The position numbers were made by a program, and so were the translations under genes. From Rhodoferax bucti (GTDB taxonomy: Bacteria; Pseudomonadota; Gammaproteobacteria; Burkholderiales; Burkholderiaceae_C): a stretch of DNA of 64,000 bases. The notes beneath the pieces were generated by a model, which was not told the origin of the DNA, made no database searches, and was given only the letters and a program-made list of their open reading frames with translations. Shown here piece by piece: positions 17,711 through 26,449 of the stretch. Numbering within the stretch: position 1 is the first letter of the stretch; every line of letters begins with the position of its first letter. The stretch is from assembly GCF_005876985.1 (NCBI RefSeq), contig NZ_VAHD01000002.1:186001-250000 (forward strand), given 5' to 3'.

Positions 17711-18397
17711 ATGTTTTCGGTTTACGGCAAAGCAGGTCAGATATTCCGGGGCTCTCTGGAGGAGCTGGGCAAAGTGGCCGGCATACGCCGGACTGCGCGC
17801 AGTCGCCGTATCGAAGCGCTGGGCTTGGATGCGCAGGACCACAGCCCGCTGCGTTTTACTGATGTGCTGAGCGCCCCCTCGTTGGAGGCCCCCGCCACCG
17901 ACATCGCACACCGGGCCGCCCTGGCGGCCTACGGCGAGGTCCGTAAACCTGCGCAGACCCGCCAACCCCTGACCCATGTGGCCGACATCATGAGCCACGA
18001 TGTGGTCACGGTGTCCGACTCCGCCACGATTGAAGATGCCTGGGCACAGCTCCATGCGCATGGCATTGCGCAAGCACCCGTAGTGTCTGCAGAGGGTGTT
18101 TTGGTGGGGCTACTCACCCGGGCAGAGTTGACCCGCGCCGAGCACTTGCCCCGCGCCGATGCCCATGCGCTGGTGTGGCGGGCTTTTCTGGCCCAGAGCG
18201 TGCAGGAGGTGATGTGGACGCCGGTACCCAGTGTGGCTGCTGACACGGATATCCGCCGGCTTGCGCGCGTGCTGTTGGATACCGGTTTGCCCGGGTTGTC
18301 GGTGGTGGACGAGGCGGGCACGGTGCGCGGTTTTGTGTCCCGCTCCGACATTTTGCGCGCCGTGGTGGCTGATCCGCCGCTGGACCTGTGGACTTGA
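17711..18397 (+). CDS. CBS-domain protein
   Basis: This protein of about 228 residues has an N-terminal about 90-residue region of unknown type and a pair of CBS motifs (about residues 90-220). The first reads VADIMSHDVVTVSDSATIEDAW and the second VMWTPVPSVAADTDIRRLARVLL, ending FVSRSDILRAVV. CBS pairs bind adenine nucleotides and act as energy or redox sensors. The ATG at 17711 has an AGGGGG site at good spacing, better than 17696. It follows hemW by 42 bp. The partner is unknown. Confidence 0.82.
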   Translation: MFSVYGKAGQIFRGSLEELGKVAGIRRTARSRRIEALGLDAQDHSPLRFTDVLSAPSLEAPATDIAHRAALAAYGEVRKPAQTRQPLTHVADIMSHDVVTVSDSATIEDAWAQLHAHGIAQAPVVSAEGVLVGLLTRAELTRAEHLPRADAHALVWRAFLAQSVQEVMWTPVPSVAADTDIRRLARVLLDTGLPGLSVVDEAGTVRGFVSRSDILRAVVADPPLDLWT

Positions 18398-18412
18398 GCG
18401 CGCTGTTGGCGC

Positions 18413-19651
18413 TTACCGTTTGCCTTGGTGCTCCATGTGATCGCGGTGGGCCAAAGCCGGGAAAAGCTTGAACCACAGGCCTGCCACCAGCATGGTGCCG
18501 ATGCCGCCTACCACCACGGAGCCTACCGGGCCCCACATCGCCGCCGTGGCGCCGGACTCGAATTCGCCCAACTGATTCGAGGCTCCGATGAAGATGGAGT
18601 TGACAGCGGCGACGCGCCCGCGCATCTCGTCAGGTGTTTCCAGCTGCACCAAGGTATTGCGGGTGACCACGCTGATGCAATCCGCTGCGCCGGTTACGGT
18701 GAGGGCAAACATGGACAGCCAGAAGGATTCGGATATGCCGAACAGCACCGTGGCCAGCCCGAATACCGCCACGGCGCTCAGCAGGCGCTTGCCCACATGC
18801 CGGCGCAAGGGCCAGCGGGTGATGACCAGTGACATGGTGAGCGCGCCCACCGCAGGCGCCGCCCGCAAAAAGCCCAGGCCGGTGGGCCCGGTGTGCAGGA
18901 TGTCGCGCGCATAAATCGGCAGCAAGGCGGTGGCGCCGCCCAGCAGCACCGCAAACAAGTCCAGCGAGCTGGCGCCCAGCAGCAGCTTGCGCTCCCACAC
19001 AAAACGCACGCCGGCAAACAGGCTGGACCACGTGGCGGCCAAGTGAGAAGGTTTGTGGCGGTAGTGCACCGCCAGAATCAGCCCGGTGGCCAGCAGCATC
19101 AACACGGCGCAGCAGATATACACATGGGTGGCGCCGCTGGCATAGAGCAAGCCGCCCAGCGCAGGGCCGCTGATGACGGCGATTTCCATGCCGGTGGAGC
19201 TGAGTGCCACGGCACGGCCCAGCAAATTGGTGGGTACGAGTAGCGGCACCAGTGCCTGCTGGGCGGGCATTTGGAAGGCGCGCGCCACCCCCAGCACCAC
19301 CGAGATGAGCAAAATCAGCTCGCGCGACGCAAACTGCCCCAGGGTGGCGCTCAAGAGTGTGAGCGCCACGCCCGCCTGCAAAGCCATGCAGGCGGCAAAA
19401 ATGCGGCCCCGGTGCAGGCGGTCGGCTACATGCCCTGCGGGCAGCGTCATCACCAAGGCGGGCACAAATTGGAACAGCCCCACCAGCCCGAGGTCCCACG
19501 CGCTGGAGGTCAGGTCGTACATGTGCCAGGCCACCGCCACCATGAGCATCTGGTTGCCCATGATGCCGGCAATGCGGGCGAACCAGTAGCGGACGAAGGC
19601 TTGGTGCTTGAACAGCGCCGAGAGTGGGGGGAGGGAAGCGTCGGTGGTCAT
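18413..19651 (-). CDS. MFS transporter, EntS/YbdA-like exporter
   Basis: This 412-residue integral membrane protein has about 12 hydrophobic segments. It contains the MFS loop GHVADRLHRGRIFAACM between helices 2 and 3 and the EntS-like start SALFKHQAFVRYWFARIAGIMGNQM. Members export enterobactin or drugs; the substrate here is unknown. I chose ATG 19651 because the upstream extension to 19822 runs through the island att site. The island begins 38 bp upstream of this start, so the native promoter may have been displaced by the insertion. Confidence 0.85.
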   Translation of the reverse strand: MTTDASLPPLSALFKHQAFVRYWFARIAGIMGNQMLMVAVAWHMYDLTSSAWDLGLVGLFQFVPALVMTLPAGHVADRLHRGRIFAACMALQAGVALTLLSATLGQFASRELILLISVVLGVARAFQMPAQQALVPLLVPTNLLGRAVALSSTGMEIAVISGPALGGLLYASGATHVYICCAVLMLLATGLILAVHYRHKPSHLAATWSSLFAGVRFVWERKLLLGASSLDLFAVLLGGATALLPIYARDILHTGPTGLGFLRAAPAVGALTMSLVITRWPLRRHVGKRLLSAVAVFGLATVLFGISESFWLSMFALTVTGAADCISVVTRNTLVQLETPDEMRGRVAAVNSIFIGASNQLGEFESGATAAMWGPVGSVVVGGIGTMLVAGLWFKLFPALAHRDHMEHQGKR

Positions 19652-19688
19652 GGTGCGGCGGTGTGACGCCTGAGCACTGCGCCAAAGA

Positions 19689-19709
19689 GGTGTTTGGCGG
19701 AAGCTGTGA
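19689..19709 (+). repeat. Island A left attachment site (attL)
   Basis: This 21-bp sequence is identical to 55624-55644 at the tRNA-Ser 3' end. Its core TGGCGGAAGCTGTG is the reverse complement of the tRNA acceptor/T-arm end including CCA. A shorter 14-bp copy is at 37014. Confidence 0.85.
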
Positions 19710-19885
19710 CAGTGCAAGTAGCTTCCGTGATTCTCCGCGAGTGTACTGCAACCCATGAGATTCAACGGGTTACGTGCATTTTGAGTCCGCCATTCACCGC
19801 GACTATCCGGTAGAAATCGCACGACTTTGATATGTGGCTTGATAGTTGGGGTTCAGTCGAACAAAACTTCACCCAAAATACCTCT

Positions 19886-21115
19886 ATGGCGATCCACAAA
19901 CTTACCGACCTAAAGGTCAAAGCAAAAATCCGGGAGATACAAGACCTCGCATTCAGCACCCCAAAGAATGCGTTGGTCGGCGATGGTCAAGGGCTATACC
20001 TGAGCATCGCCAAGAACGGAACGGCCAGTTGGCTGTTCCGTTACATGGATCACGGCAAGGCCAAGTCCGTTGGCCTGGGGGCGTACCCCGGCACATCGCT
20101 GCAAAAGGCCCGTGAAAAGACACAAACTCTGCGAGATGCCAGAGCTGGGGGTGTTGATCCCATGGCTGCCAAGAGGGAGGCAATGCGGGAACAAAAGCTG
20201 CAACAAGCCAAGTCCAAGACGTTTCAAACCTGTGCCGAAGAGTTCATTGCGCTGTCGCGGTCATCTTGGAAGAATGCCAAGCACGCACAGCAATGGGAAA
20301 ACACCCTGTCCCAGTATGCATATCCGTTTATTGGTCAATTGCCTGTCGGTGCAGTGCATGCAGCAGATGTAGTTCGAGTCCTCAAACCAATCTGGGTAAA
20401 TAAGACAGAAACGGCCATGCGCTTGCGTGGGCGCATTGAATCAGTGATCGACTGGGCAACCGTGCATGGCCTGCGTGAGGGCGATAACCCTGCGCGGCTC
20501 AAAGGGCATCTTGAGCACATGCTTCCCAAGTTGCGGGACGCTGAACGTCACCAACACCATCCCGCCTTGCCATATGAGGAACTGCCAGCCTTCATCGTTG
20601 GATTGAATGAGCAGAGCGGTATGGCCCGCTATGCGCTCGAATTTTTGATCCTCTGTGCATCGCGTACTGGTGAAGTGATTGATGCCACCTGGGATGAATT
20701 CGACTTGCCCAAAGGCCTATGGGTCATTGGCAAGGAGCGAATGAAGGCGGGTATCGAGCACCGTGTCCCCCTGGGCAAGCGGGCGCTAGAAATCTTGACT
20801 TTGGTGCGTCCGTTTTCAGGAAAGAAATACGTCTTCGCAGGAAGGAAGAAGGACTCCCCACTTTCCAATATGGCAATGTCTATGCTCTTGCGGCGAATGG
20901 GCTACACGGACATCACGGTTCACGGGATGCGTTCGACCTTCCGAAACTGGGCGGGGGAGCAAACTACCTTTCCGTTCGAGGTCTGCGAGCAGGCACTGGC
21001 GCATCGGCTGCCAGATGCGGTCGCGGCGGCGTACTTGCGCACTGATTTCTACGATAGACGGGTCAGCCTCATCGCGGACTGGGAGAAATTTTGCATGTCC
21101 AAATGCCCGGCTTAG
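19886..21115 (+). CDS. Tyrosine integrase of island A (P4/DUF4102 type)
   Basis: This protein of about 409 residues has an N-terminal DUF4102 arm-binding domain (LYLSIAKNGTASWLFRYM), a core-binding domain, and a catalytic domain with Arg in CASRTGEVIDATW, HxxR in HGMRSTFRNWAGE and Tyr in AAAYLRTDFYD. P4-type integrases insert at tRNA 3' ends. ATG 19886 (MAIHKLTDLK) matches the family start; an upstream ATG at 19832 is possible. It is next to attL, as expected. It shares clear similarity with the island B integrase at 37176. Confidence 0.93.
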   Translation: MAIHKLTDLKVKAKIREIQDLAFSTPKNALVGDGQGLYLSIAKNGTASWLFRYMDHGKAKSVGLGAYPGTSLQKAREKTQTLRDARAGGVDPMAAKREAMREQKLQQAKSKTFQTCAEEFIALSRSSWKNAKHAQQWENTLSQYAYPFIGQLPVGAVHAADVVRVLKPIWVNKTETAMRLRGRIESVIDWATVHGLREGDNPARLKGHLEHMLPKLRDAERHQHHPALPYEELPAFIVGLNEQSGMARYALEFLILCASRTGEVIDATWDEFDLPKGLWVIGKERMKAGIEHRVPLGKRALEILTLVRPFSGKKYVFAGRKKDSPLSNMAMSMLLRRMGYTDITVHGMRSTFRNWAGEQTTFPFEVCEQALAHRLPDAVAAAYLRTDFYDRRVSLIADWEKFCMSKCPA

Positions 21116-21314
21116 ACGCGCCAGCACCCCCCGCATTTGCGTTGAAATGCCAACCGAATTTGACAAGTCAGGTGTACTGAGCACAGAATACGCCTGTGAT
21201 TGCGTCATTTTGTGACCGTCACTCCTCGTCACTGCATCCCTTGACGAGGCGTCCCGCAGCTTTCAAAGCTGAGGCATGGCTTGACTCCACAGCAGTAGTG
21301 GACTTGTCCGAATG

Positions 21315-21348
21315 ACGCCAACTATCCCTTAACCGGGCTGGTTGGCGT
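21315..21348. other. Inverted repeat upstream of AlpA-like gene
   Basis: ACGCCAAC (21315-21322) pairs with GTTGGCGT (21341-21348) across an 18-nt loop, 36 bp before the start chosen for the next gene. It could be an operator or hairpin. Confidence 0.4.
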
Positions 21349-21383
21349 TTGCCTTTCCAGCCCTCGAACCAACGAGACTGGAA

Positions 21384-22085
21384 ATGGACATCAATTCTGA
21401 CTTCCCCACAAAAGCACCTACGCGCTGGACGAAAGCACTTTTGCGCAGGCCGACGGCATCTATGCGCAGTACGAAAGTACCTATGCGCAAGACGAAGCGC
21501 CCACCCGACCACCTCGTCTATAAAGTACCCAAAGTCTGTGCGACCTCCGTCGCAAGCACTTTGGCAGCAATGCCGAAAGACAGCCTTGTCTTCGTCAGCG
21601 CCACCTTCGCCAAGCACTTCAAACCCGCCCCAAAAGACGGCCACACCTATGTGGTGCAAGACCCTGATCGTTTGTGGATTCACCACATGACGCAGCCCAG
21701 CGGTAAGCATGTTCTCATGGACAAAAAACAACCGCCGCACTGCCCAGGATACTCCGGCAAAGTCGAAGTACGCACGAAGTATCTCAACGGCGCACCGAAG
21801 AAGAAAGCGCCGCGCCACTCCACAAAGCTGACCATTGGCGTGCCTGTCGAGCGTGCATCAGACGATCCACCCGTCATTCAGTTAATCGACATTGAGCGTG
21901 TGATGTCTATCGTGGGCTTTCAGAAGTCCTTCATCTACGCTCAGCCCGACTTCCCGGAGCCGGTCAGATTGGGGTCGTCTCGCCGTGCCGCTGTGCGCTG
22001 GGTCGCCAGTGAAGTGGAGTTGTGGGTGCAAAAACTCATGGCTAAACGCAGCACCGCCGCCCCTACAACCGCTAACACTATTTGA
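21384..22085 (+). CDS. AlpA-like C-terminal domain protein with basic heptad repeats
   Basis: A protein of about 233 residues, not recognised as a whole. The C-terminal 60 residues (VMSIVGFQKSFIYAQPDFPEPVRLGSSRRAAVRWVASEVELWV) match the AlpA/prophage regulator winged HTH. The N-terminus has four tandem Lys/Arg-rich heptapeptides (APTRWTK, ALLRRPT, ASMRSTK, VPMRKTK). The middle (about residues 55-150) is unknown. It probably binds DNA and regulates the island. The start is uncertain; an upstream TTG at 21342 is in frame. It is followed 13 bp later by the next gene. Confidence 0.6.
   Translation: MDINSDFPTKAPTRWTKALLRRPTASMRSTKVPMRKTKRPPDHLVYKVPKVCATSVASTLAAMPKDSLVFVSATFAKHFKPAPKDGHTYVVQDPDRLWIHHMTQPSGKHVLMDKKQPPHCPGYSGKVEVRTKYLNGAPKKKAPRHSTKLTIGVPVERASDDPPVIQLIDIERVMSIVGFQKSFIYAQPDFPEPVRLGSSRRAAVRWVASEVELWVQKLMAKRSTAAPTTANTI
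21415..21498 (+). repeat. Four tandem 21-bp units
   Basis: Four consecutive 21-bp units share the pattern CACCTACGCGCTGGACGAAAG with substitutions. They are in phase with the reading frame of the AlpA-like gene and encode four basic heptapeptides. Confidence 0.7.
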
Positions 22086-22098
22086 AAGACTCTGCATC

Positions 22099-23130
22099 AT
22101 GGCATCCCTTCAAGACGAATTCAACAACATCCGCCACTTCCAACTGCGCAGTTTGGACGAACTGGCACAAGGCGCTCAGCATTTGTCGCCTCCGCTGATG
22201 CAAGGGCTGATTGCCGCAGGCGAACTAACAGTTTTTCGCGCCGATCCCAACGTAGACACCAGCCCTTTCATGTACCTTTTGGCACGCAGTCTGGCCACCA
22301 ATAGCGACATTGGCCCATTTGCAACTGATGGCGCAGTGGATGTCACTCTGCTTGTCAGTAGTGGTCACGCGAAAGAGGATGCGGCATTCATCAACATCTT
22401 GCAGCAACATGACCGCGACTGGGCGGCTGCTGACACGCAAAAACGCCTTGCCGTCTACCACCGTCACCATGAAAAAGACCACGCCGCATATCTGGACACT
22501 GCCGAGGGCCGCGATGCCCTGCGTGAATCGCTGCTTTCTCGCCCTCGCACCAAGGTTGTCATCTTGGACGATATTGCCAAGTGGCTGAGCCCAAGCAGCG
22601 CACGCCGAGACGATGAAATTCGCTTGGAAACAGTGATTCACGACCTCGCCCAGCGCGGCATCGCACTTGTTGTCTTTGACCGGGCCACCAAAGCGGGGGA
22701 TCGTTTCTGCGAACAGTATCTTGCCCACGCCAGCAACTTGATTCGGCTGACACGGGATGATTGTGCCCCGGTCGAGATTGGCGGCGGCTTCAATATCTGC
22801 CGCAAGACTTTGGGCCTGCACGACAAACTGCCTGCAACGATTCAATGGTGGTGGGCAGTCATTGACGGAGAGTTCAAGACGGGCTGGGAATGGCGTGACC
22901 CTGCGTCTGAGCTTTCGGCCAAGGAGATTGCCATTGCTGAGCGCGAGATTCTGGTGCGTCAGTACGCAGCGGCTGGCTTGAAACAAAAGGATATTGCCAA
23001 GGCACTCGGTATCAAACAGTGGACTGTTTCACGCGACTTGGCCAAGCCGTCCAGGGGCCTGACTGCTACGCGCCAAGGTAAACACAGCGTGGCTACCGAA
23101 CTGCTGGACATCGGCGACGGCCTGCATTAA
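22099..23130 (+). CDS. Putative RecA-fold/AAA-like ATPase-related protein with C-terminal HTH
   Basis: This 343-residue protein has features of RepA-type hexameric ATPases: KVVILDDIAKWLSPSS looks like a Walker B region and GIALVVFDRATKAGDRF resembles sensor segments. No canonical GxxGxGK[ST] is seen, so ATP binding is doubtful. The C-terminus (about residues 290-320, LKQKDIAKALGIKQWTVSRDLA) is a helix-turn-helix. I chose ATG 22099; upstream codons overlap the previous gene. It may act in replication or regulation of island A with the Rep protein downstream. Confidence 0.5.
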   Translation: MASLQDEFNNIRHFQLRSLDELAQGAQHLSPPLMQGLIAAGELTVFRADPNVDTSPFMYLLARSLATNSDIGPFATDGAVDVTLLVSSGHAKEDAAFINILQQHDRDWAAADTQKRLAVYHRHHEKDHAAYLDTAEGRDALRESLLSRPRTKVVILDDIAKWLSPSSARRDDEIRLETVIHDLAQRGIALVVFDRATKAGDRFCEQYLAHASNLIRLTRDDCAPVEIGGGFNICRKTLGLHDKLPATIQWWWAVIDGEFKTGWEWRDPASELSAKEIAIAEREILVRQYAAAGLKQKDIAKALGIKQWTVSRDLAKPSRGLTATRQGKHSVATELLDIGDGLH

Positions 23131-23142
23131 AGCAACCCCGAT

Positions 23143-23176
23143 ATGCAGGCCATGCGCGTTGATGCATGGCCTGCAT
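23143..23176. other. Perfect 13-bp inverted repeat upstream of the rep gene
   Basis: ATGCAGGCCATGC (23143-23155) and GCATGGCCTGCAT (23164-23176) flank an 8-nt loop, followed by three more overlapping or nearby ATGCAT motifs to about 23192. It lies in the 250-bp gap before the replication gene. Without a T-run it is not a standard terminator; a replication origin or operator is possible. Confidence 0.65.
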
Positions 23177-23380
23177 GCATGCATAAATGCATAAAACGGC
23201 CCAGATCACTGCGAATTTGGCGGGGTTCTTTGCAACACCTCTCACACAACGAACCCGGCGAACGCCATTGACCGGATGCCAGTATTTTTTGCTTACCGTT
23301 GCCAAAAGCTATACCAAATCACATTGGTACGCAATTTGTACACACCATTAACCACGAGAGCTGTCTAGGCTCTATTCACC

Positions 23381-24481
23381 ATGTTTAAGACTACCCCCAT
23401 CAACACTGCTGTCAATGCCGTCACACAGCTGCAAGCCCCCAATATCCACATTGACCGATTTCGCGTGACCGGGCCATGCACGCACAAAGTCCTGGGCAAT
23501 GGCATATGGAAACTCACCGACAAAGACACGGGAGAGATACGCAGTGCCGCGAACGCGGTCAACGGCACCTTGGGCCATGATGCTTGCAACTACTACGTGC
23601 GCTCTCGCAGGGTTCAGCCTGGGGGCACGGCTGAGCAGTTGGAGATTCACGTATGCCCGCCGCAAATCCTGCAAAAACACAACGTCTTTGGGCATGGCAA
23701 TCTTGTGGACTACGTTTGCCGCATCTTCGATTTGCTTACCGCCAAGCTGGGGATAGAGGTCGATCCTCGCCAGCGCCAACAGTGGTATGACGGGCTGTTT
23801 TGGCTCACCGAGGTGCATCTAACGGCCAACTTTGCGTGTCCACACTCTGCCGTGCTGGCCATCATCACGGCTATCGACCAGAACACCCCTCGCGGCAAGC
23901 ACAAGGACAGTGACACCGACATCAGCCTTGGGTTTACCAAGAAGCGCCGCTCTAAGTACCGCGTTCTAACGGTGTACGACAAGTATCTGAAACTGCTGGA
24001 AGACTGGCCTAATCCTGGCCCGCTGCAAGCCAAGATTATTGAGGCGTTCCGTGACTCGATCCGGGTGGAACTCAAGCTGTATTCACAAGGGCTCAAGTAT
24101 TTGAAGCTGCAATCCGGCGTGGGCTGGCGCAATGTAGACATCGCAGCCGTGTACTTCAACAGCATCAAGTCCTTTGGCATTCGCTCTGCCATCCAGCAAT
24201 TGCTGACCGAGGACGAATTGGGCATGCTGGATTTCAACGAACGCAAGGTCTATACGGCTTGGTTGAAGGGCACTGCCGTTCGAGACCAGTTCAAGAGCCG
24301 CAGCACCGCCAATGAGTACATCAACGCGATCTCGCGCAAGACGGGTATCGAAGTTGGAGGCGACCGCCGCCCCGAAGCCCTACCCAAAATCAAGCTGTCA
24401 GAAGTCTTTAGCCCCGCCAACGTGCTGCCCGTGCCGGACTGGGCGCATGGCACGCACTGCTACGTGCCACCCCTGCAATAA
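23381..24481 (+). CDS. Phage/plasmid replication protein (filamentous phage gene II/X-like)
   Basis: This 366-residue protein resembles the gene II/X replication initiators of filamentous phages and related plasmids, which nick at the origin for rolling-circle replication. Supporting segments are IHIDRFRVTGPC, WLTEVHLTANFACPH (position of the conserved strand), KYRVLTVYDKYLKLLEDWP and SIRVELKLYSQGLKYLKLQSG. The upstream region contains an inverted repeat TACCAA/TTGGTA (23312-23329) and the 13-bp palindrome at 23143. The call is from motif memory, not a search. Confidence 0.6.
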   Translation: MFKTTPINTAVNAVTQLQAPNIHIDRFRVTGPCTHKVLGNGIWKLTDKDTGEIRSAANAVNGTLGHDACNYYVRSRRVQPGGTAEQLEIHVCPPQILQKHNVFGHGNLVDYVCRIFDLLTAKLGIEVDPRQRQQWYDGLFWLTEVHLTANFACPHSAVLAIITAIDQNTPRGKHKDSDTDISLGFTKKRRSKYRVLTVYDKYLKLLEDWPNPGPLQAKIIEAFRDSIRVELKLYSQGLKYLKLQSGVGWRNVDIAAVYFNSIKSFGIRSAIQQLLTEDELGMLDFNERKVYTAWLKGTAVRDQFKSRSTANEYINAISRKTGIEVGGDRRPEALPKIKLSEVFSPANVLPVPDWAHGTHCYVPPLQ

Positions 24482-24566
24482 ATAGTGCCCGCTGCCATTG
24501 ATTGAGCCAATGGCAGCACCCACGCAATTTGACGGTATTCATTGGCTATGCAAGGAGAAATTCACC

Positions 24567-24794
24567 ATGAGTACCCGTCTAAACCGCTGGGGCCACTCGG
24601 TTGGCCTGAGATTACCTGCTGCTGTTTTGGCTGCGTCCGGCCTTTCGGTAGGCAGATCGGTGTCTATTCGTGTGCTGGACAATGGTGATGTCCGGGTACG
24701 CCCCATTGGCAAAATCGAGCCTGCCGAATCGGGTGACACGGACACTGCGACTGCCAAGCCTACCGAGTCCGAATCGGAGTTGGCACAATGGTAG
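24567..24794 (+). CDS. AbrB/MazE-type (SpoVT) DNA-binding protein
   Basis: This 75-residue protein has the swapped-hairpin pattern MSTRLNRWGHSVGLRLPAAVLAASGLSVG...VSIRVLDNGDVRVRP typical of MazE-like antitoxins and AbrB regulators. A CAAGGAG ribosome binding site precedes ATG 24567. No MazF-like toxin follows, so it may be a solitary regulator of the rep gene upstream. The C-terminal 20 residues are acidic/Thr-rich. Confidence 0.75.
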   Translation: MSTRLNRWGHSVGLRLPAAVLAASGLSVGRSVSIRVLDNGDVRVRPIGKIEPAESGDTDTATAKPTESESELAQW

Positions 24795-24928
24795 GCCTGC
24801 TGCTGGAGTTGACCGCACCGTCTGCTCGACCGTGGATCATAGGGCAGCCCGCCAAAGTTGCCGTTCGAGACACGGGGCACTTGCTACTAAGGGTCTGGTT
24901 GCTGACGGCCTGTGCGTTATGCAGATGA
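24788..24928 (+). CDS. Possible small protein (46 aa)
   Basis: This short frame (MVGLLLELTAPSARPWIIGQ...) overlaps the AbrB/MazE stop by 7 bp, an arrangement seen for translationally coupled genes. It does not resemble a MazF toxin and I recognise no family. It may not be real. Confidence 0.25.
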   Translation: MVGLLLELTAPSARPWIIGQPAKVAVRDTGHLLLRVWLLTACALCR

Positions 24929-25064
24929 TGCCAAGTGGCTGCCTGTCAGCATACTTTTTAACCTGTGTAAGCGAAGCACCCCGATGTCAAATGGCTTTCC
25001 GCGAAAATCAACATCAGGGAGCCATTCAGTCACTTCGTAAGAAATAGATGGCTACATATCCGCT

Positions 25065-25226
25065 CTAGTCGTCATCGTCATCGTTTTGGTCGTTCGCATC
25101 CTGCGTGGCTTGGCATGACCAACATAAATCGCCGTTGACAACAGAATAATAAATGCCATCGTCAGGTTCAGGATCTAAGGAAAGAGTGCAGTAACAGGAT
25201 GCACATTGATAGTGATAAGCTGGCAT
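25065..25226 (-). CDS. Small Cys-rich protein (zinc-ribbon-like)
   Basis: This 53-residue protein (MPAYHYQCASCYCTLSL...) has two Cys pairs, CxxC near residue 8 and CWSC near residue 38, spaced like a one-zinc ribbon, and an acidic tail DANDQNDDDDD. It lies 27 bp downstream of the gene at 25254 on the same strand. I chose ATG 25226. Function unknown. Confidence 0.5.
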   Translation of the reverse strand: MPAYHYQCASCYCTLSLDPEPDDGIYYSVVNGDLCWSCQATQDANDQNDDDDD

Positions 25227-25253
25227 GGTGAGTTCCTTTGACGACAACTGGTT

Positions 25254-26207
25254 TCATTCGTCATAGATGCCGGAGAATTCGCAAAAATCCTCCTCTGGAT
25301 AAGGCTCATGCTTGTTATATCTGCGGGCAATGGCCTCCATGTCGGCCACTGTTAATCCGCTCTTGGCGTTGAGGGCCTGCACTTGCAGCACAGCTTCGTC
25401 TCTATCAAATCCAAAATCAGATGATGTCAATTCACCTTGGCCGTTGCATTCCTGAACCCTGACTGGGACGAATGATCCATCTGGGCCGTTAGGCAGTAGA
25501 GAAATGTATAGACAAGTTCTTTTGGGTAGAACTGCGCCTGTCACGTTTTTGAGAAAGTGATCGGTTAGTGAGTCTGGCCCCTGCGGGGTGGTGCCAGAAA
25601 CCGCACCTGGCGATTCGTCGGAGTCGAAGCGAAATGAATGGCAACTGAATTTGCGCTCTCGCTTTGGCAAATGCTCCGCCATCGTGTAACTTTCACTTAG
25701 CCACCAGATCAGCATAGTGACATCTTTGTCGGCAGATGTCGCAACGATTGGTGATGCAGCATTCCTGTGGAACGGCATCTGCTGGCGCACCGTAGCAGCC
25801 GTGACTATCTGAAATTCAGACTGCCGCCAATCGGATTGGGAGTACTTTAATTTGACCCCGCGGATCGTTGCGCCATGGTGATCCATGACAGACTTGGCTA
25901 AATTTTCGGCAATCTCGTGCCGACTGGATTCGTTGTTGCGGTGCCAAGAAAAATGATTGGTGGCTTCCTTGCCATCAATCAACACCCGCGCAAAACCGAA
26001 GAAAGCCCCGGACCATTCGCCCCATTCGGTTTTAGGAACATCTGGCGCAATCGCACTCAATGCGTTCCAGTCGCGGAATCCTGATGAGCGAGAAATGGCA
26101 TCCAGCCACTGACCTAACTTGGGCGAATCAAAAGTTGGGGGGAGGTGCAAACATGACGCCTTGATGTAGGCGGCAATTTGCTTAACTTCAAAAGATGAGA
26201 GAGACAT
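25254..26207 (-). CDS. Hypothetical protein with GFRDWNAL motif
   Basis: This 317-residue protein of unknown function contains SRSSGFRDWNALSAIAP near residue 40, a short helical motif found at the N-terminus of several mobile-element proteins, some annotated in the glyoxalase superfamily. The rest has no recognised motif. No signal peptide or membrane segment is seen. It is followed by the small Cys-rich gene on the same strand. Confidence 0.6.
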   Translation of the reverse strand: MSLSSFEVKQIAAYIKASCLHLPPTFDSPKLGQWLDAISRSSGFRDWNALSAIAPDVPKTEWGEWSGAFFGFARVLIDGKEATNHFSWHRNNESSRHEIAENLAKSVMDHHGATIRGVKLKYSQSDWRQSEFQIVTAATVRQQMPFHRNAASPIVATSADKDVTMLIWWLSESYTMAEHLPKRERKFSCHSFRFDSDESPGAVSGTTPQGPDSLTDHFLKNVTGAVLPKRTCLYISLLPNGPDGSFVPVRVQECNGQGELTSSDFGFDRDEAVLQVQALNAKSGLTVADMEAIARRYNKHEPYPEEDFCEFSGIYDE

Positions 26208-26449
26208 ACCTTACTCCGCGCGTGAACACACGATAGAACAGGTCCTCCCGTTTCCGTTCTGTGCTCACTTGTGAAGCAAAGTGGAAGAAAAATTTGAAGG
26301 GATTCACCTTGCCCGAAGTCGGGCGGGAGGGGCTGGCTCCCTAAGCCAACAATCATTCTAGTCCATCCCAGCAGCAAACTGAATCAAGTCCTGAATGGAA
26401 GGCTGACCAACAAAAGCACCGGATCATCCCTAATGCTTTTTGAAAACGA

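Noticed and set aside
16925..18073. 382-codon minus-strand frame across hemW and the CBS gene
   Set aside because: It overlaps two conserved plus-strand genes and has shadow-type composition.
24670..25047. 125-codon plus-strand frame overlapping the AbrB/MazE gene
   Set aside because: It is out of frame with a convincing AbrB-type protein that has a good ribosome binding site; the residues look random.
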